Assembly (NCBI RefSeq): GCF_001310635.1
Contig: NZ_BAXR01000001.1
Span: 558,001-622,000, forward strand
DNA: 64,000 nt
Reading direction: 5' to 3'
Source: Bacillus sp. JCM 19034
GTDB lineage: Bacteria > Bacillota > Bacilli > Bacillales > Bacillaceae_D
Made by a program: the position numbers and the translations under genes
Notes under the pieces: generated by a model
Told to the model about the DNA's origin: nothing
Seen by the model: the letters and a program-made list of their open reading frames with translations, nothing else
Database searches by the model: none
Shown here: one piece after another, positions 37,598 through 44,963 of the stretch
Layout of the letters: each line of letters opens with the position of its first letter
How positions within the stretch are numbered: the first letter of the stretch is position 1

Positions 37598-38119
37598 TCA
37601 ATCTTTTTTCCAATTTTCAGCAATAAATGAATCTCTTCCAGATAGCGTTCTATCTGTTTCGTACTCTTTTGGATTCTTCTTATAAAAATCTTGGTGATAA
37701 TCCTCTGCCAAATAAAAAGTATCTGCTTCGATGATTTTTGTTACTATTGGTTTAGAAAATCGATTACTGTTTTCAATTTCTTTTTTATATTTTTCGGCAA
37801 GAAGCTTTTGTTCTTCCGTATGATAAAAAATCGCAGTTCGATATTGTGGGCCTCGATCATGAAACTGACCATCCGGATCAGTTGGATCAATTTGCGGCCA
37901 ATACAATTCTAATAGCTGTTTATATGAAAATAAAGTTGGATCATACGTAATTTGCACGACTTCGTAATGACCAGTTGTACCTGTTTTCACTTGTTCATAG
38001 GTCGGGTTTTGAACATTTCCACCCATATACCCTGATTCAACTTTTATAATTCCCGGAAGCTCGTCGAACGGCTTCACCATACACCAAAAACAACCACCGG
38101 CAAATGTTGCTTTTTCCAT
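37598..38119 (-). CDS. msrA: Peptide methionine sulfoxide reductase MsrA
   Basis: 173 residues. Catalytic GGCFWC at residues 8-13 (Cys10 attacks the sulfoxide), VESGYMGGN (about 27), HYEVVQITYDP (about 51), DPDGQFHDRGPQYRT (about 80) and YHQDFYKKNP. It repairs oxidised methionine S-sulfoxide in proteins. Resolving Cys are few (also Cys13), so it may depend on thioredoxin. The active site is encoded by ordinary Cys codons, not TGA. Neighbour of a HesB-like gene. Confidence 0.95.
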   Translation of the reverse strand: MEKATFAGGCFWCMVKPFDELPGIIKVESGYMGGNVQNPTYEQVKTGTTGHYEVVQITYDPTLFSYKQLLELYWPQIDPTDPDGQFHDRGPQYRTAIFYHTEEQKLLAEKYKKEIENSNRFSKPIVTKIIEADTFYLAEDYHQDFYKKNPKEYETDRTLSGRDSFIAENWKKD

Positions 38120-38163
38120 ATGTATACCTGCTTTCTATACTTATATATTGTTCTGTATGTTCT

Positions 38164-38463
38164 TTAATTTGACTGCTCGTATACGAATTCAATTTCTTGA
38201 TGCTTGCGACTGTATTTCACTTTAAGATGATGGTTATCAAAGTACCATAAGTCCTGTTCCTCAATATAAAAGATAATTCCATCAACTTCTGTTTTCGCTC
38301 CGATTTTATTTGGACGTTCTGCACTGATCCCTAAAGAAAAACCACTCTGCAATGAACCACATCCGCCATAACGAGCAAATATTCGAATATACGGATGTTC
38401 TTTATTTAAATCAAATTCATCTTTAAACCATTGGATTGCTGGTTTTGTTACCTCTATATTCAA
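38164..38463 (-). CDS. HesB/IscA-like protein with Cys (YneR-type)
   Basis: 99 residues of the HesB/YneR family (B. subtilis YneR-like). Start MNIEVTKPAIQWFKDEF, with the family strand IRIFARYGGCGSLQSGFSLG containing Cys35 near the position of the UGA in the two other HesB-like genes at 41117 and 43403. It lacks the C-terminal CxC of true A-type Fe-S carriers, so the function is uncertain. 44 bp upstream of msrA, same strand. Confidence 0.82.
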   Translation of the reverse strand: MNIEVTKPAIQWFKDEFDLNKEHPYIRIFARYGGCGSLQSGFSLGISAERPNKIGAKTEVDGIIFYIEEQDLWYFDNHHLKVKYSRKHQEIEFVYEQSN

Positions 38464-38598
38464 TGGACTTCACTCCCTACACGTACGATGTATACATCAT
38501 AACAATGATAGGTCCCATTTGTCTAATCATTCGCCTAAAATGTTGCTTTAAGTAAACTTTTTTTCCTTATGTCATAATATATAAAAAAAAGGAGTTTG

Positions 38599-38830
38599 AA
38601 CAATGAGTACGAAACAAAAAACCATTTATTATACCCACTTTTTTAATAAAATAGCTTATTGATAAACAACAAAAAAAGTCATCATACAAGCTCTTAAAAA
38701 AGAAGATCGTATGTAAACTTTTTGGAATATCCAATACTAAACGTTTAATTAATGAAAAAAAACGCCTGATCTAATACTTCTGTCTCTTATTTGAGGAGAA
38801 GCCAATTTCCTTTTTGGCACTATACAAAGC
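38599..38830. other. Intergenic stretch with a short unconvincing ORF
   Basis: A good ribosome site (AAAGGAG) precedes ATG 38603, but the frame MSTKQKTIYYTHFFNKIAY stops after 19 codons. A different frame downstream reads KLLKKKIVCKLFGISNT then KRLINEKKRLI. Perhaps a small frameshifted gene; no family is recognised. Confidence 0.25.
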
Positions 38831-38966
38831 GGACGGGATGGGAGGGCCGACTCCTGAAGGAGGAAAGAGCAGGTTGAAATCCACCGGCGTGCCGGTTAGT
38901 TCAACGCCCTGCTGCCAAAGCGTGCCCCCCATCCGGTAGCGTGGTCGGAGGACGATTTCCTGGCAA
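38830..38966. repeat. GC-rich, strongly structured intergenic element
   Basis: Much higher GC than its surroundings. Nested stems: GGATGGG/CCCATCC outside, CTCC-TGAA-GGAG, AGCAGG/CCTGCT, TTGAA/TTCAA and ACCGGC/GCCGGT. The pattern resembles the dispersed intergenic repeats of Bacillaceae (GACTCCTG ... GGAGGAAAG). It may be a small transcript or a miniature mobile element. Followed on the plus strand by a palindrome and a terminator. Confidence 0.6.
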
Positions 38967-38974
38967 TAAAAAAA

Positions 38975-39015
38975 CCTGTCGCCTGTCTCGCTTTTTGCGA
39001 GACTTTGTCGACAGG
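38975..39015. repeat. Palindromic repeat, second copy
   Basis: CCTGTCG/CGACAGG outer and GTCTCGC/GCGAGAC inner stem around TTTTT. Inverse copy of the element at 36036-36077. Confidence 0.6.
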
Positions 39016-39021
39016 CTGAAA

Positions 39022-39041
39022 CGAACCAATGAATTGGTTCG
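39022..39041 (+). terminator. Terminator
   Basis: CGAACCAAT/ATTGGTTCG stem, GA loop, then CATTTTTTT on the plus strand. It may end a transcript through the structured element, or serve cheV on the other strand. Confidence 0.55.
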
Positions 39042-39059
39042 CATTTTTTTGTGAGCTTT

Positions 39060-39962
39060 TTAGTTTAATAACTCGTCTAATGTTTCAACTAATAATACAA
39101 TCTCAGGTTTACTTATTTGAGCTGATGCCCCCACACTTTCACCTTTATGAAATAAGTCATTAGTAATCAGTGATGAGAAGATGATGACAGGTAAATGTTT
39201 TAGTTCTGGTGTCTCCTTTATTCTTCTCGTTAAATGATGACCATCCATTTGTGGCATTTCTATATCTGTTATAATAGCGTTTATTCTTTTGTTAATATCT
39301 TCTTCATTTTCCTTTGCTAATAACTCCAAATACTCCCACGCCATTTTCCCATTTTCAAAAAATTGTAAGCTTTCGTAACCTGCCTCTGATAATGTATCGT
39401 GCAACAATTTTCTCAACATAGGTGAATCTTCGGCAACTAATATTTTCTTCTTAGAGCGCATCCTAGGTCCCATTGCTTTTACTTTCTCAACGCTTAATCC
39501 AGAAACAGGATTTATATCGACAACAATTTTTTCGAAATCAAGCAGTAGCGGCATTACGTTTTCCATTTTCACAATACCAATTGTTTGAGTGGAGCCTTGT
39601 GACAGCTCACTCGGCTTCTCAATTTGTTCCCAAGAAATACGATGAATCCTTGATACGCTATGGACATGAAAGGCTACCTTTAGTTTATTTAACTCTGCAA
39701 TAATGAGCTTATCTTCTTGTGGTTTTTCAGAAGGTGGTGCATTTAACACTTTTGATAAATCGATTACAGGAATCACTTCTTCACGCAGTCGAATAACACC
39801 CTCTACATGTTCATGTTCATTTGGAGTCTCTGTAATCGGTAATGGGTTAATGATCTCTCGCACCTTTAGGACATTTATCCCAAACGTCCCATTCCCGACC
39901 GTGAAAAGGATAATTTCTAGTTCATTTGTTCCTGTTTCTAGCAAAATATTGCTTTTTTCCAT
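39060..39962 (-). CDS. cheV: Chemotaxis coupling/response protein CheV
   Basis: 300 residues. CheW-like domain (about 10-160, TVGNGTFGINVLKVREI, GVIRLREEVIPVIDL) fused to a receiver (about 170-300) with ILVAEDSPMLRK, phospho-acceptor Asp in AIITDIEMPQMDGHHL and IIFSSLITND. It couples chemoreceptors to CheA and takes part in adaptation by its own phosphorylation. Length and order match CheV. GGAGG ribosome site. Confidence 0.94.
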   Translation of the reverse strand: MEKSNILLETGTNELEIILFTVGNGTFGINVLKVREIINPLPITETPNEHEHVEGVIRLREEVIPVIDLSKVLNAPPSEKPQEDKLIIAELNKLKVAFHVHSVSRIHRISWEQIEKPSELSQGSTQTIGIVKMENVMPLLLDFEKIVVDINPVSGLSVEKVKAMGPRMRSKKKILVAEDSPMLRKLLHDTLSEAGYESLQFFENGKMAWEYLELLAKENEEDINKRINAIITDIEMPQMDGHHLTRRIKETPELKHLPVIIFSSLITNDLFHKGESVGASAQISKPEIVLLVETLDELLN

Positions 39963-40102
39963 AGCTATTCCTCCATTTACCGAAACTAAATTCCTACCTC
40001 TAGTTTATAGGAGAATGGTTATAAACGGCAACTATTAATTTTAACTTCAAGAAATTAGTCCATGAAAGGGCTACATAAAAAATAAAGGAAACCTAAAAAA
40101 GA

Positions 40103-40121
40103 GTGCCCAATTACAGGGCAC
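40103..40121 (-). terminator. Rho-independent terminator
   Basis: GTGCCC/GGGCAC stem, then TCTTTTTTAGG on the minus strand, after the SurA-like gene. Confidence 0.7.
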
Positions 40122-40131
40122 CCTATCATAT

Positions 40132-40875
40132 TTAAATAAATCGTTCAATTTCACTCTTTTCTATTAACTCCTCAATTAACTCATTTAATTGTTCCTGTTC
40201 TTTCTGTGATTGTAACATTCGTTTAATGTCTTCACGAAAATCATCTATTGTTGGTACCTCTTCACCTTCTTGTACCGCAACATTTGCAATCCATTCCTGG
40301 TAAGTCGTTTCAATTTCTTCCTCTGTCACTTCTGGAGTAGTAATGTGCTCATCGATATATTTTGCCCGAATCACAAGATCAACAAAGTCTTCTCGAACAT
40401 CATCCATCGATAATCCTTGTGCGTCTAGTATTTCAACCATTTCAGATTCTTCCATTTGAATTGTCTCTAAATACGTTGAAATCTCTTCTTCTACCTCTTC
40501 GTCACTCGCTGAAATTCCTTCTTCTTCAGCTGCCTGAATAATAATCAACTCACCTACCAATTTCTCCAAATAGGTCTGCTTCGCTTGCTCCATATATTGT
40601 TTAGCCTCGTCACTATTTAATTCAACACCTTGCATTAATAAATCATTTGCTTCCTGTTGTAATAAAGCAAGAAACAAATCTCGATCCAGCTCTTGCCCAT
40701 TAACCGTTCCTATTACCTCCGGAATATCTTCCTCATTTATGCCTAAATCAAAAGTTTGTCCTGAATCATTTTGTACTGCATCCGTGTCTACTTCTTCATT
40801 AGCATTATCTCCTCCACATGCGACTAGCGTGAGGGCTATGCCTGCTGAAATAGCTAACGTAACGAACTTTTTCAT
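40132..40875 (-). CDS. SurA-N-like lipoprotein
   Basis: 247 residues. Signal peptide with lipobox LTLVAC (Cys20), then an acidic linker and a SurA N-terminal-like helical domain (VIGTVNGQELDRDLFLALLQ at about 55; helices rich in Glu/Gln to the end). There is no rotamase domain, unlike PrsA, so a chaperone role outside the membrane is more likely than isomerase activity. Family members assist folding of exported proteins. Promoter region upstream not recognised. Confidence 0.82.
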   Translation of the reverse strand: MKKFVTLAISAGIALTLVACGGDNANEEVDTDAVQNDSGQTFDLGINEEDIPEVIGTVNGQELDRDLFLALLQQEANDLLMQGVELNSDEAKQYMEQAKQTYLEKLVGELIIIQAAEEEGISASDEEVEEEISTYLETIQMEESEMVEILDAQGLSMDDVREDFVDLVIRAKYIDEHITTPEVTEEEIETTYQEWIANVAVQEGEEVPTIDDFREDIKRMLQSQKEQEQLNELIEELIEKSEIERFI

Positions 40876-41068
40876 GTCTTTATCATCCCTTCAAAGAAAA
40901 TCTATTGCAAGTGTAACATATATAGGAACAAGGTTTCACATTGAACACTTACTATGATATAGGATAGATAGGCAAAATTGTAAAATGTTAAAATCACTTA
41001 ACGTTATAAATCCAACTATTGCAAGTCTTTAGACGAAATAATTCTATACATTTCAAAAAATATGTAAA

Positions 41069-41115
41069 AATAAGGTCGACTGATTTCATAATCACAGAAA
41101 TCTATCGACCTTATT
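41069..41115. terminator. Long inverted repeat, terminator of the HesB-like gene
   Basis: AATAAGGTCGA/TCGACCTTATT (11 bp) with GATTTC/GAAATC inside. Starts immediately after the stop codon of the minus-strand gene, and T-rich sequence follows. Confidence 0.65.
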
Positions 41116-41116
41116 A

Positions 41117-41401
41117 TTAACAGCTAAAATTGTTTCCGACAATTACCAAACCTTCACCAGCTTCCGACTTCTCAATGTCTAATGTTATGTTAGAAACAAA
41201 ATCGACAACACCGGCTTCGAACGCAACTTCAATTCCATTTACGTCTTTTATAATATCTGTTTCTGCTGGCTCATCCAGAGCTAGTCCTAATTTAGGAGCC
41301 CCTCAGCCCATACCAGCCAAAACAACACGAATGGTATTCATTTGATGCTCTTTCATTGTATGCAATATAAATTCTTTTGCTTGATCGGTAATATTCAACA
41401 T
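41117..41401 (-). CDS. HesB-like selenoprotein candidate 1 (in-frame UGA at codon 33)
   Basis: One frame of 95 codons from ATG 41401 to TAA 41117, interrupted only by TGA at 41303-41305. Read as selenocysteine (U), codons 25-44 give RVVLAGMG-U-GAPKLGLALDE. This is the pattern of the known HesB-like selenoprotein family, where U or C precedes a Gly-Pro/LGLALDE block. The Cys paralogue at 38164 has Cys near the same position. GAGGTGAGG ribosome site; length 94 residues. A stem-loop (AGGGGCU with AGCUCU; CCUA/UAGG above) can form directly after UGA. SelA is encoded at 62536. Function: A-type-like, probably redox or Fe-S related. Confidence 0.85.
41268..41302 (-). promoter_or_regulatory. Possible SECIS-like hairpin after UGA (gene 1)
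   Basis: In the mRNA just after the stop, AGGGGCU pairs with AGCUCU (one bulge) and CCUA with UAGG above it. Bacterial SECIS elements sit immediately 3' of the UGA; the loop does not obviously match any consensus, so this is tentative. Confidence 0.3.
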
Positions 41402-41528
41402 CCTCACCTCACTTTTCGTTCATTAGTATAACGAATTTCCAATAAGAAGTCCGCAAAAATGCGTTTTGCTGATAAGAAAAACGTATGAAACGTCTCTCTT
41501 ATCAGATTTTTCGATCATTTTTTCCTTC

Positions 41529-42455
41529 TTATCTGTTAAAAAATGCAAAAGCGTTCTCGTACATGAGCTGTTTAACAAACGATGAGGAATAATGCTTTTC
41601 TAATTGTTCTCCTAAGTAAACAAAGTGACCACTATGACGCAAATGCTCTACATAAGATGAGATACCATCAAAATCGGAGCCGAATCCAATATAGTTACGT
41701 GCCCCAAGTGCACAAAAATGATCAATATGATCAACGATGTGCTCAATCGTCGCCTTACCATCATTCATTAAAAATAAAGGATGAAAAACGAGTCCGATAA
41801 AGCCTTCCTTTTTTACTAATGCACGGATCTGATCATCATTTAAATTTCTTTGATGTGAACAAAGAGCCTTAGCATTTGAATGACTCGCAAGTGGTTTATG
41901 AGCTAATTCCATAACATCCCAAAATCCATTTACACTTATATGAGATACATCCGTTAATAGTTTGTGTTCATTGAGAAACTGTACGACCTCTCTTCCAAAG
42001 TTTGTTAATCCAGCACCACGATCTTCATCGACGCCATCAGCTACTAAATTAGCTTGATTCCATGTTAAACCGACCGATAAGACACCAAGGTGTCGCAACA
42101 ACGATAATTTCGTTATATCATCCCCTATCGCATCTACACCTTCTAATGCTAAAACGGCACCAATTTCTCCTTCTTGAAGAGAATTGATGTCCTCCCAATT
42201 TTTAATATGGCGTATTTTCGGTTGTACTAATACACTCTTATAAAAATGATCAATTTGCTCTATTACAACCTGAAATTTCTGCTCCTGTTTAATCCACGGT
42301 TCGACAAAGATAGCAAAAAATTGCAACTTCACATGTCCCTCTACTAAACGTTCATAGTTACTATCAATTTCTTCTGAATTTCGAAAATTCCTATAAGGTT
42401 GTTCCCATAATTTTAATAACGCATCACAGTGGCAATCTACAACAGGGTATCGCAT
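41529..42455 (-). CDS. Membrane dipeptidase (peptidase family M19)
   Basis: 308 residues. Zinc ligands are visible in DCHCDALLKLW (about residue 7), the bridging Glu in ALEGVDAIG (about 122), His in TDVSHISVNGF (about 193) and in ASHSNAKAL, with Asp in GSDFDGI. It hydrolyses dipeptides, including those with a D-residue. No signal peptide, so cytosolic. Plain single gene between the HesB-like and Hsp20 genes. Confidence 0.9.
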   Translation of the reverse strand: MRYPVVDCHCDALLKLWEQPYRNFRNSEEIDSNYERLVEGHVKLQFFAIFVEPWIKQEQKFQVVIEQIDHFYKSVLVQPKIRHIKNWEDINSLQEGEIGAVLALEGVDAIGDDITKLSLLRHLGVLSVGLTWNQANLVADGVDEDRGAGLTNFGREVVQFLNEHKLLTDVSHISVNGFWDVMELAHKPLASHSNAKALCSHQRNLNDDQIRALVKKEGFIGLVFHPLFLMNDGKATIEHIVDHIDHFCALGARNYIGFGSDFDGISSYVEHLRHSGHFVYLGEQLEKHYSSSFVKQLMYENAFAFFNR

Positions 42456-42552
42456 AACGAATCAACCACCTTTTCAATTATATTACAATCACCTTTTAGT
42501 GAAATAACACATACATTATAAGTAGCTACTATTTATAAATGAGGTGAAAAAC

Positions 42553-42986
42553 ATGTCTGATAATCAGCCTTGGATTAAAAAGCTTCCCCAAGGTTATCAA
42601 GATTTTTTACAATCAATCGATGAATTTTTCCAACAAAGCTACCAACATATTCAAGATAATCCATTATTCCAACCATCATTTCCTGTTTATATTTCTGAAG
42701 ACAACGAACAATGGCGTGCTGACATAGAACTTCCAGGAATTAAGAAGAATCATATTAAGCTAGATATTCATAACCAATCAATTCGCATTCAAGTGATCAA
42801 TAATGAACAAACCATTATTAATGATGAACAATCAGGACAAATTCAACAACGAGCATCTACCCATGTCAGAGAACGCATTCTTTATGTACATTTTCTTTTC
42901 GAGAGCAAGACGTGAAGGCCTCTTACAAAAATGGACTATTAACCATTCAAATTCCTCATAACCGTAAACAAATTTCAATTGAATAG
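42553..42986 (+). CDS. Small heat shock protein (Hsp20), frameshifted
   Basis: The alpha-crystallin domain begins FPVYISEDNEQWRADIELPG and ends with REQDVKASYKNGLLTIQIP to a stop at 42986. The frame breaks near 42893-42900 in TTTTC, where one more T joins the parts (FSFREQDVKASY). Restored length 144 residues, typical of bacterial Hsp20. ATP-independent chaperone holding unfolded proteins. ATG 42553 follows GAGGTGA. Precedes the YppG-like gene by 15 bp. Confidence 0.78.
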
Positions 42987-43001
42987 GAGGTTTAAGTTTA
43001 A

Positions 43002-43331
43002 ATGAAACCACCATTTTACACACATCCACATCATCATTTTCAAACTCAGCATCACTCATATCAACAACCAATGAATCATATGCCACCACCGTACCAGCAA
43101 CAAGCTTATATGCAGCAACAACCTAATGGCTATCAAGCCCCTTATTATCATATGCCGCACATGCAAAACCCTACACCTAAAAAGCCTTCATTCATAAAAT
43201 CGTTCTTTACAAACGAAGAAGGGAAATTTGATATGAATCATACCGTACAGACGGTAGATCATGTGATTAAGACAGTCAATCAAGTAAGTCCACTTATTAA
43301 GCAAGTGGGTGGCTTTTTTGTAAAAAAATAA
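43002..43331 (+). CDS. yppG: YppG-like spore coat protein
   Basis: 109 residues. The N-terminal half is His/Gln/Pro/Tyr-rich (HPHHHFQTQHHSYQQPMNHM), like coat proteins. The C-terminal half FDMNHTVQTVDHVIKTVNQV and SPLIKQVGGFFVKK matches the YppG family. It has the TAGGAGG ribosome site. Probably a minor coat component; no enzymatic motif. Downstream of the Hsp20 gene, likely cotranscribed. Confidence 0.72.
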   Translation: MKPPFYTHPHHHFQTQHHSYQQPMNHMPPPYQQQAYMQQQPNGYQAPYYHMPHMQNPTPKKPSFIKSFFTNEEGKFDMNHTVQTVDHVIKTVNQVSPLIKQVGGFFVKK

Positions 43332-43338
43332 TGATAGA

Positions 43339-43378
43339 GGCACTAAAAAAAGCGGAAAATTCAGCTTTCTTTAGTGCC
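43339..43378. terminator. Bidirectional terminator
   Basis: GGCACTAAA/TTTAGTGCC stem with an inner AAAGC/GCTTT pairing, between convergent YppG-like and HesB-like genes. Confidence 0.65.
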
Positions 43379-43402
43379 CACTCATAAATATCAGCTTTCT
43401 AG

Positions 43403-43711
43403 TTACGATTTTTTAAGCGACAAGCCGTATGCTAATGTTTGATTCGCATTAATCATTTTAAACCCTTGAGATTGGACATAATCTATCTTCACATAATCGC
43501 CAATTTCTTCTACTGCTTTCCTGTTATAAATAAATGAAAGCTTACCTACTCGGAATTCTTCATCCTCTTCTCCTCGTTCATCCAGAACAAGGTCGTACGC
43601 GATTATCGTACTTCACTCATACGTATCATATGCTCGAATTCTTATACATTTTCCATTTAACGCTGTTTGTAATATAAAATCAATTGCATTTTGAGTTATT
43701 TCGATATTCAT
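43403..43711 (-). CDS. HesB-like selenoprotein candidate 2 (in-frame UGA at codon 33)
   Basis: A single frame of 103 codons from ATG 43711 (TAGGAGG ribosome site) to TAA 43403, broken only by TGA at 43613-43615. Codons 24-44 read IRIRAYDTYE-U-STIIAYDLVL, then DERGEEDEEF. The layout is the HesB-like fold, U near the position of Cys35 in the paralogue at 38164. Downstream sequence is intact and protein-like to the end (VEEIGDYVKIDYVQSQGF), so a nonsense mutation in decaying DNA is unlikely. A 5-bp hairpin follows the UGA. The Gly-rich motif of candidate 1 is absent, so the two have diverged. Function unknown. Confidence 0.8.
43595..43611 (-). promoter_or_regulatory. Possible SECIS-like hairpin after UGA (gene 2)
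   Basis: In the mRNA GUACG pairs with CGUAC around a 7-base loop, starting two bases after the UGA. Position fits a bacterial SECIS; the short stem is weak evidence. Confidence 0.3.
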
Positions 43712-43733
43712 TAGCTAACCTCCTACATTTCCA

Positions 43734-44913
43734 TTATGATACAGCAGCTTTCGTACTATTGTCCATTCTATGATCGTATAACTGTTTAAAACAAATTAAC
43801 GCACATGCCCCTACGAACGCACTAATTGATTTGAAAAAATATAGATGATTCATAGATGTTAAATCAATAATATAACCACCTAATAACGAACCAATTATTC
43901 CAGAAAATCCAAAAACAATCGTTATAAACAACACATGCCCAGTTGCCTGTAAATGCTTTGGAATTAATTGATTTACAAATTGAAACGCGGTTAAATAAAG
44001 TAATCCAAATGTCAGTCCGTGTAAAGCTTGTAAAGGGAGTAAAAGCCAAGGGTCACTTAATAAGCTTAACATAAACCACCGACATGCATAAAGAAATCCA
44101 GCTATAATAACATAAGTCAATGGTGACCATTTTTTAAGCCAGTATCCGCTTGTCGCAAAAACAACAGCCTCCGTCGTAACTCCGATAAACCATGCCCATC
44201 CAATAAGTGCTTCAGGTCCACCAAGTTCAACAATATAGATCCCTAAATACGTATCATTAGAGCGATGTGTAATGGATATAAAAACGACACAAGCCAAGAA
44301 CAAGAGCAGCATGGGGTTTGTGCTTAACTTAAAAGCATCAAAAATCGTTACCGGTTTATTTGCTTGTGGTACATCTTGAACATGTAAGGCAAACAAGAAT
44401 GCAACCGTTGCCATAATCATCATCGGGTACATAATATTTTCTACTCCGATAATCGTAAACAAATAACCGATACATAACGAAGTGATGCCAAAACCTAACG
44501 ATCCCCACATTCGAATTTGTCCGAAGCTAAAGCGTTGTGACAATTTGGCGGTTTGCTGTGCTAATGAATCCCCTAGAGCAGTTGTTGGTGAAATAAATAG
44601 AAAAAGGACAAACATAATCATCATAAAACCTAAAAACGAAACTTATAAAAAGAAACAAAAAGGCCGATAAAATAACACCACTTATTGCAATAAGCAGCAT
44701 TCTTTTAATACTTTTATATTTATCACTCATATATCCCCAAAACGGTTGAGCTATGATTGTCGCTATTGGTCCAATAGCCATTAGGAGCCCTACTTCTGAA
44801 TTGGATAAGCCTTCCCCTTGAAAATAAACTGGAATATAGCCGACAATGATGGTCATCGTAGAATGGATAAAGAATAAATATGCCATTAAACGAAAAGCAG
44901 CCCCTTCTTGCAA
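43734..44913 (-). CDS. MFS transporter, frameshifted near 44630
   Basis: Two frames form one 12-helix transporter of about 393 residues. The first starts at 44913 with AFRLMAYLFFIHSTMTIIVG and breaks after ILSAFLFLFISF. One missing base near 44630 joins it to GFMMIMFVLFLFISP and the rest. The sequence FWGYMSDKYKSIKRM between helices 2 and 3 is the MFS loop. It resembles the PPP/nucleoside-proton symporter-like (MFS_1_like) group. Substrate unknown. Confidence 0.78.
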
Positions 44914-44963
44914 AAAATCCCTCCCCTATGAAAGAAAAGTCTGACCTTACGAATAAGGTCAGA

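Noticed and set aside
37598..38119. MsrA as a possible selenoprotein
   Set aside because: The GCFWC active site is encoded with ordinary Cys codons and there is no in-frame TGA.
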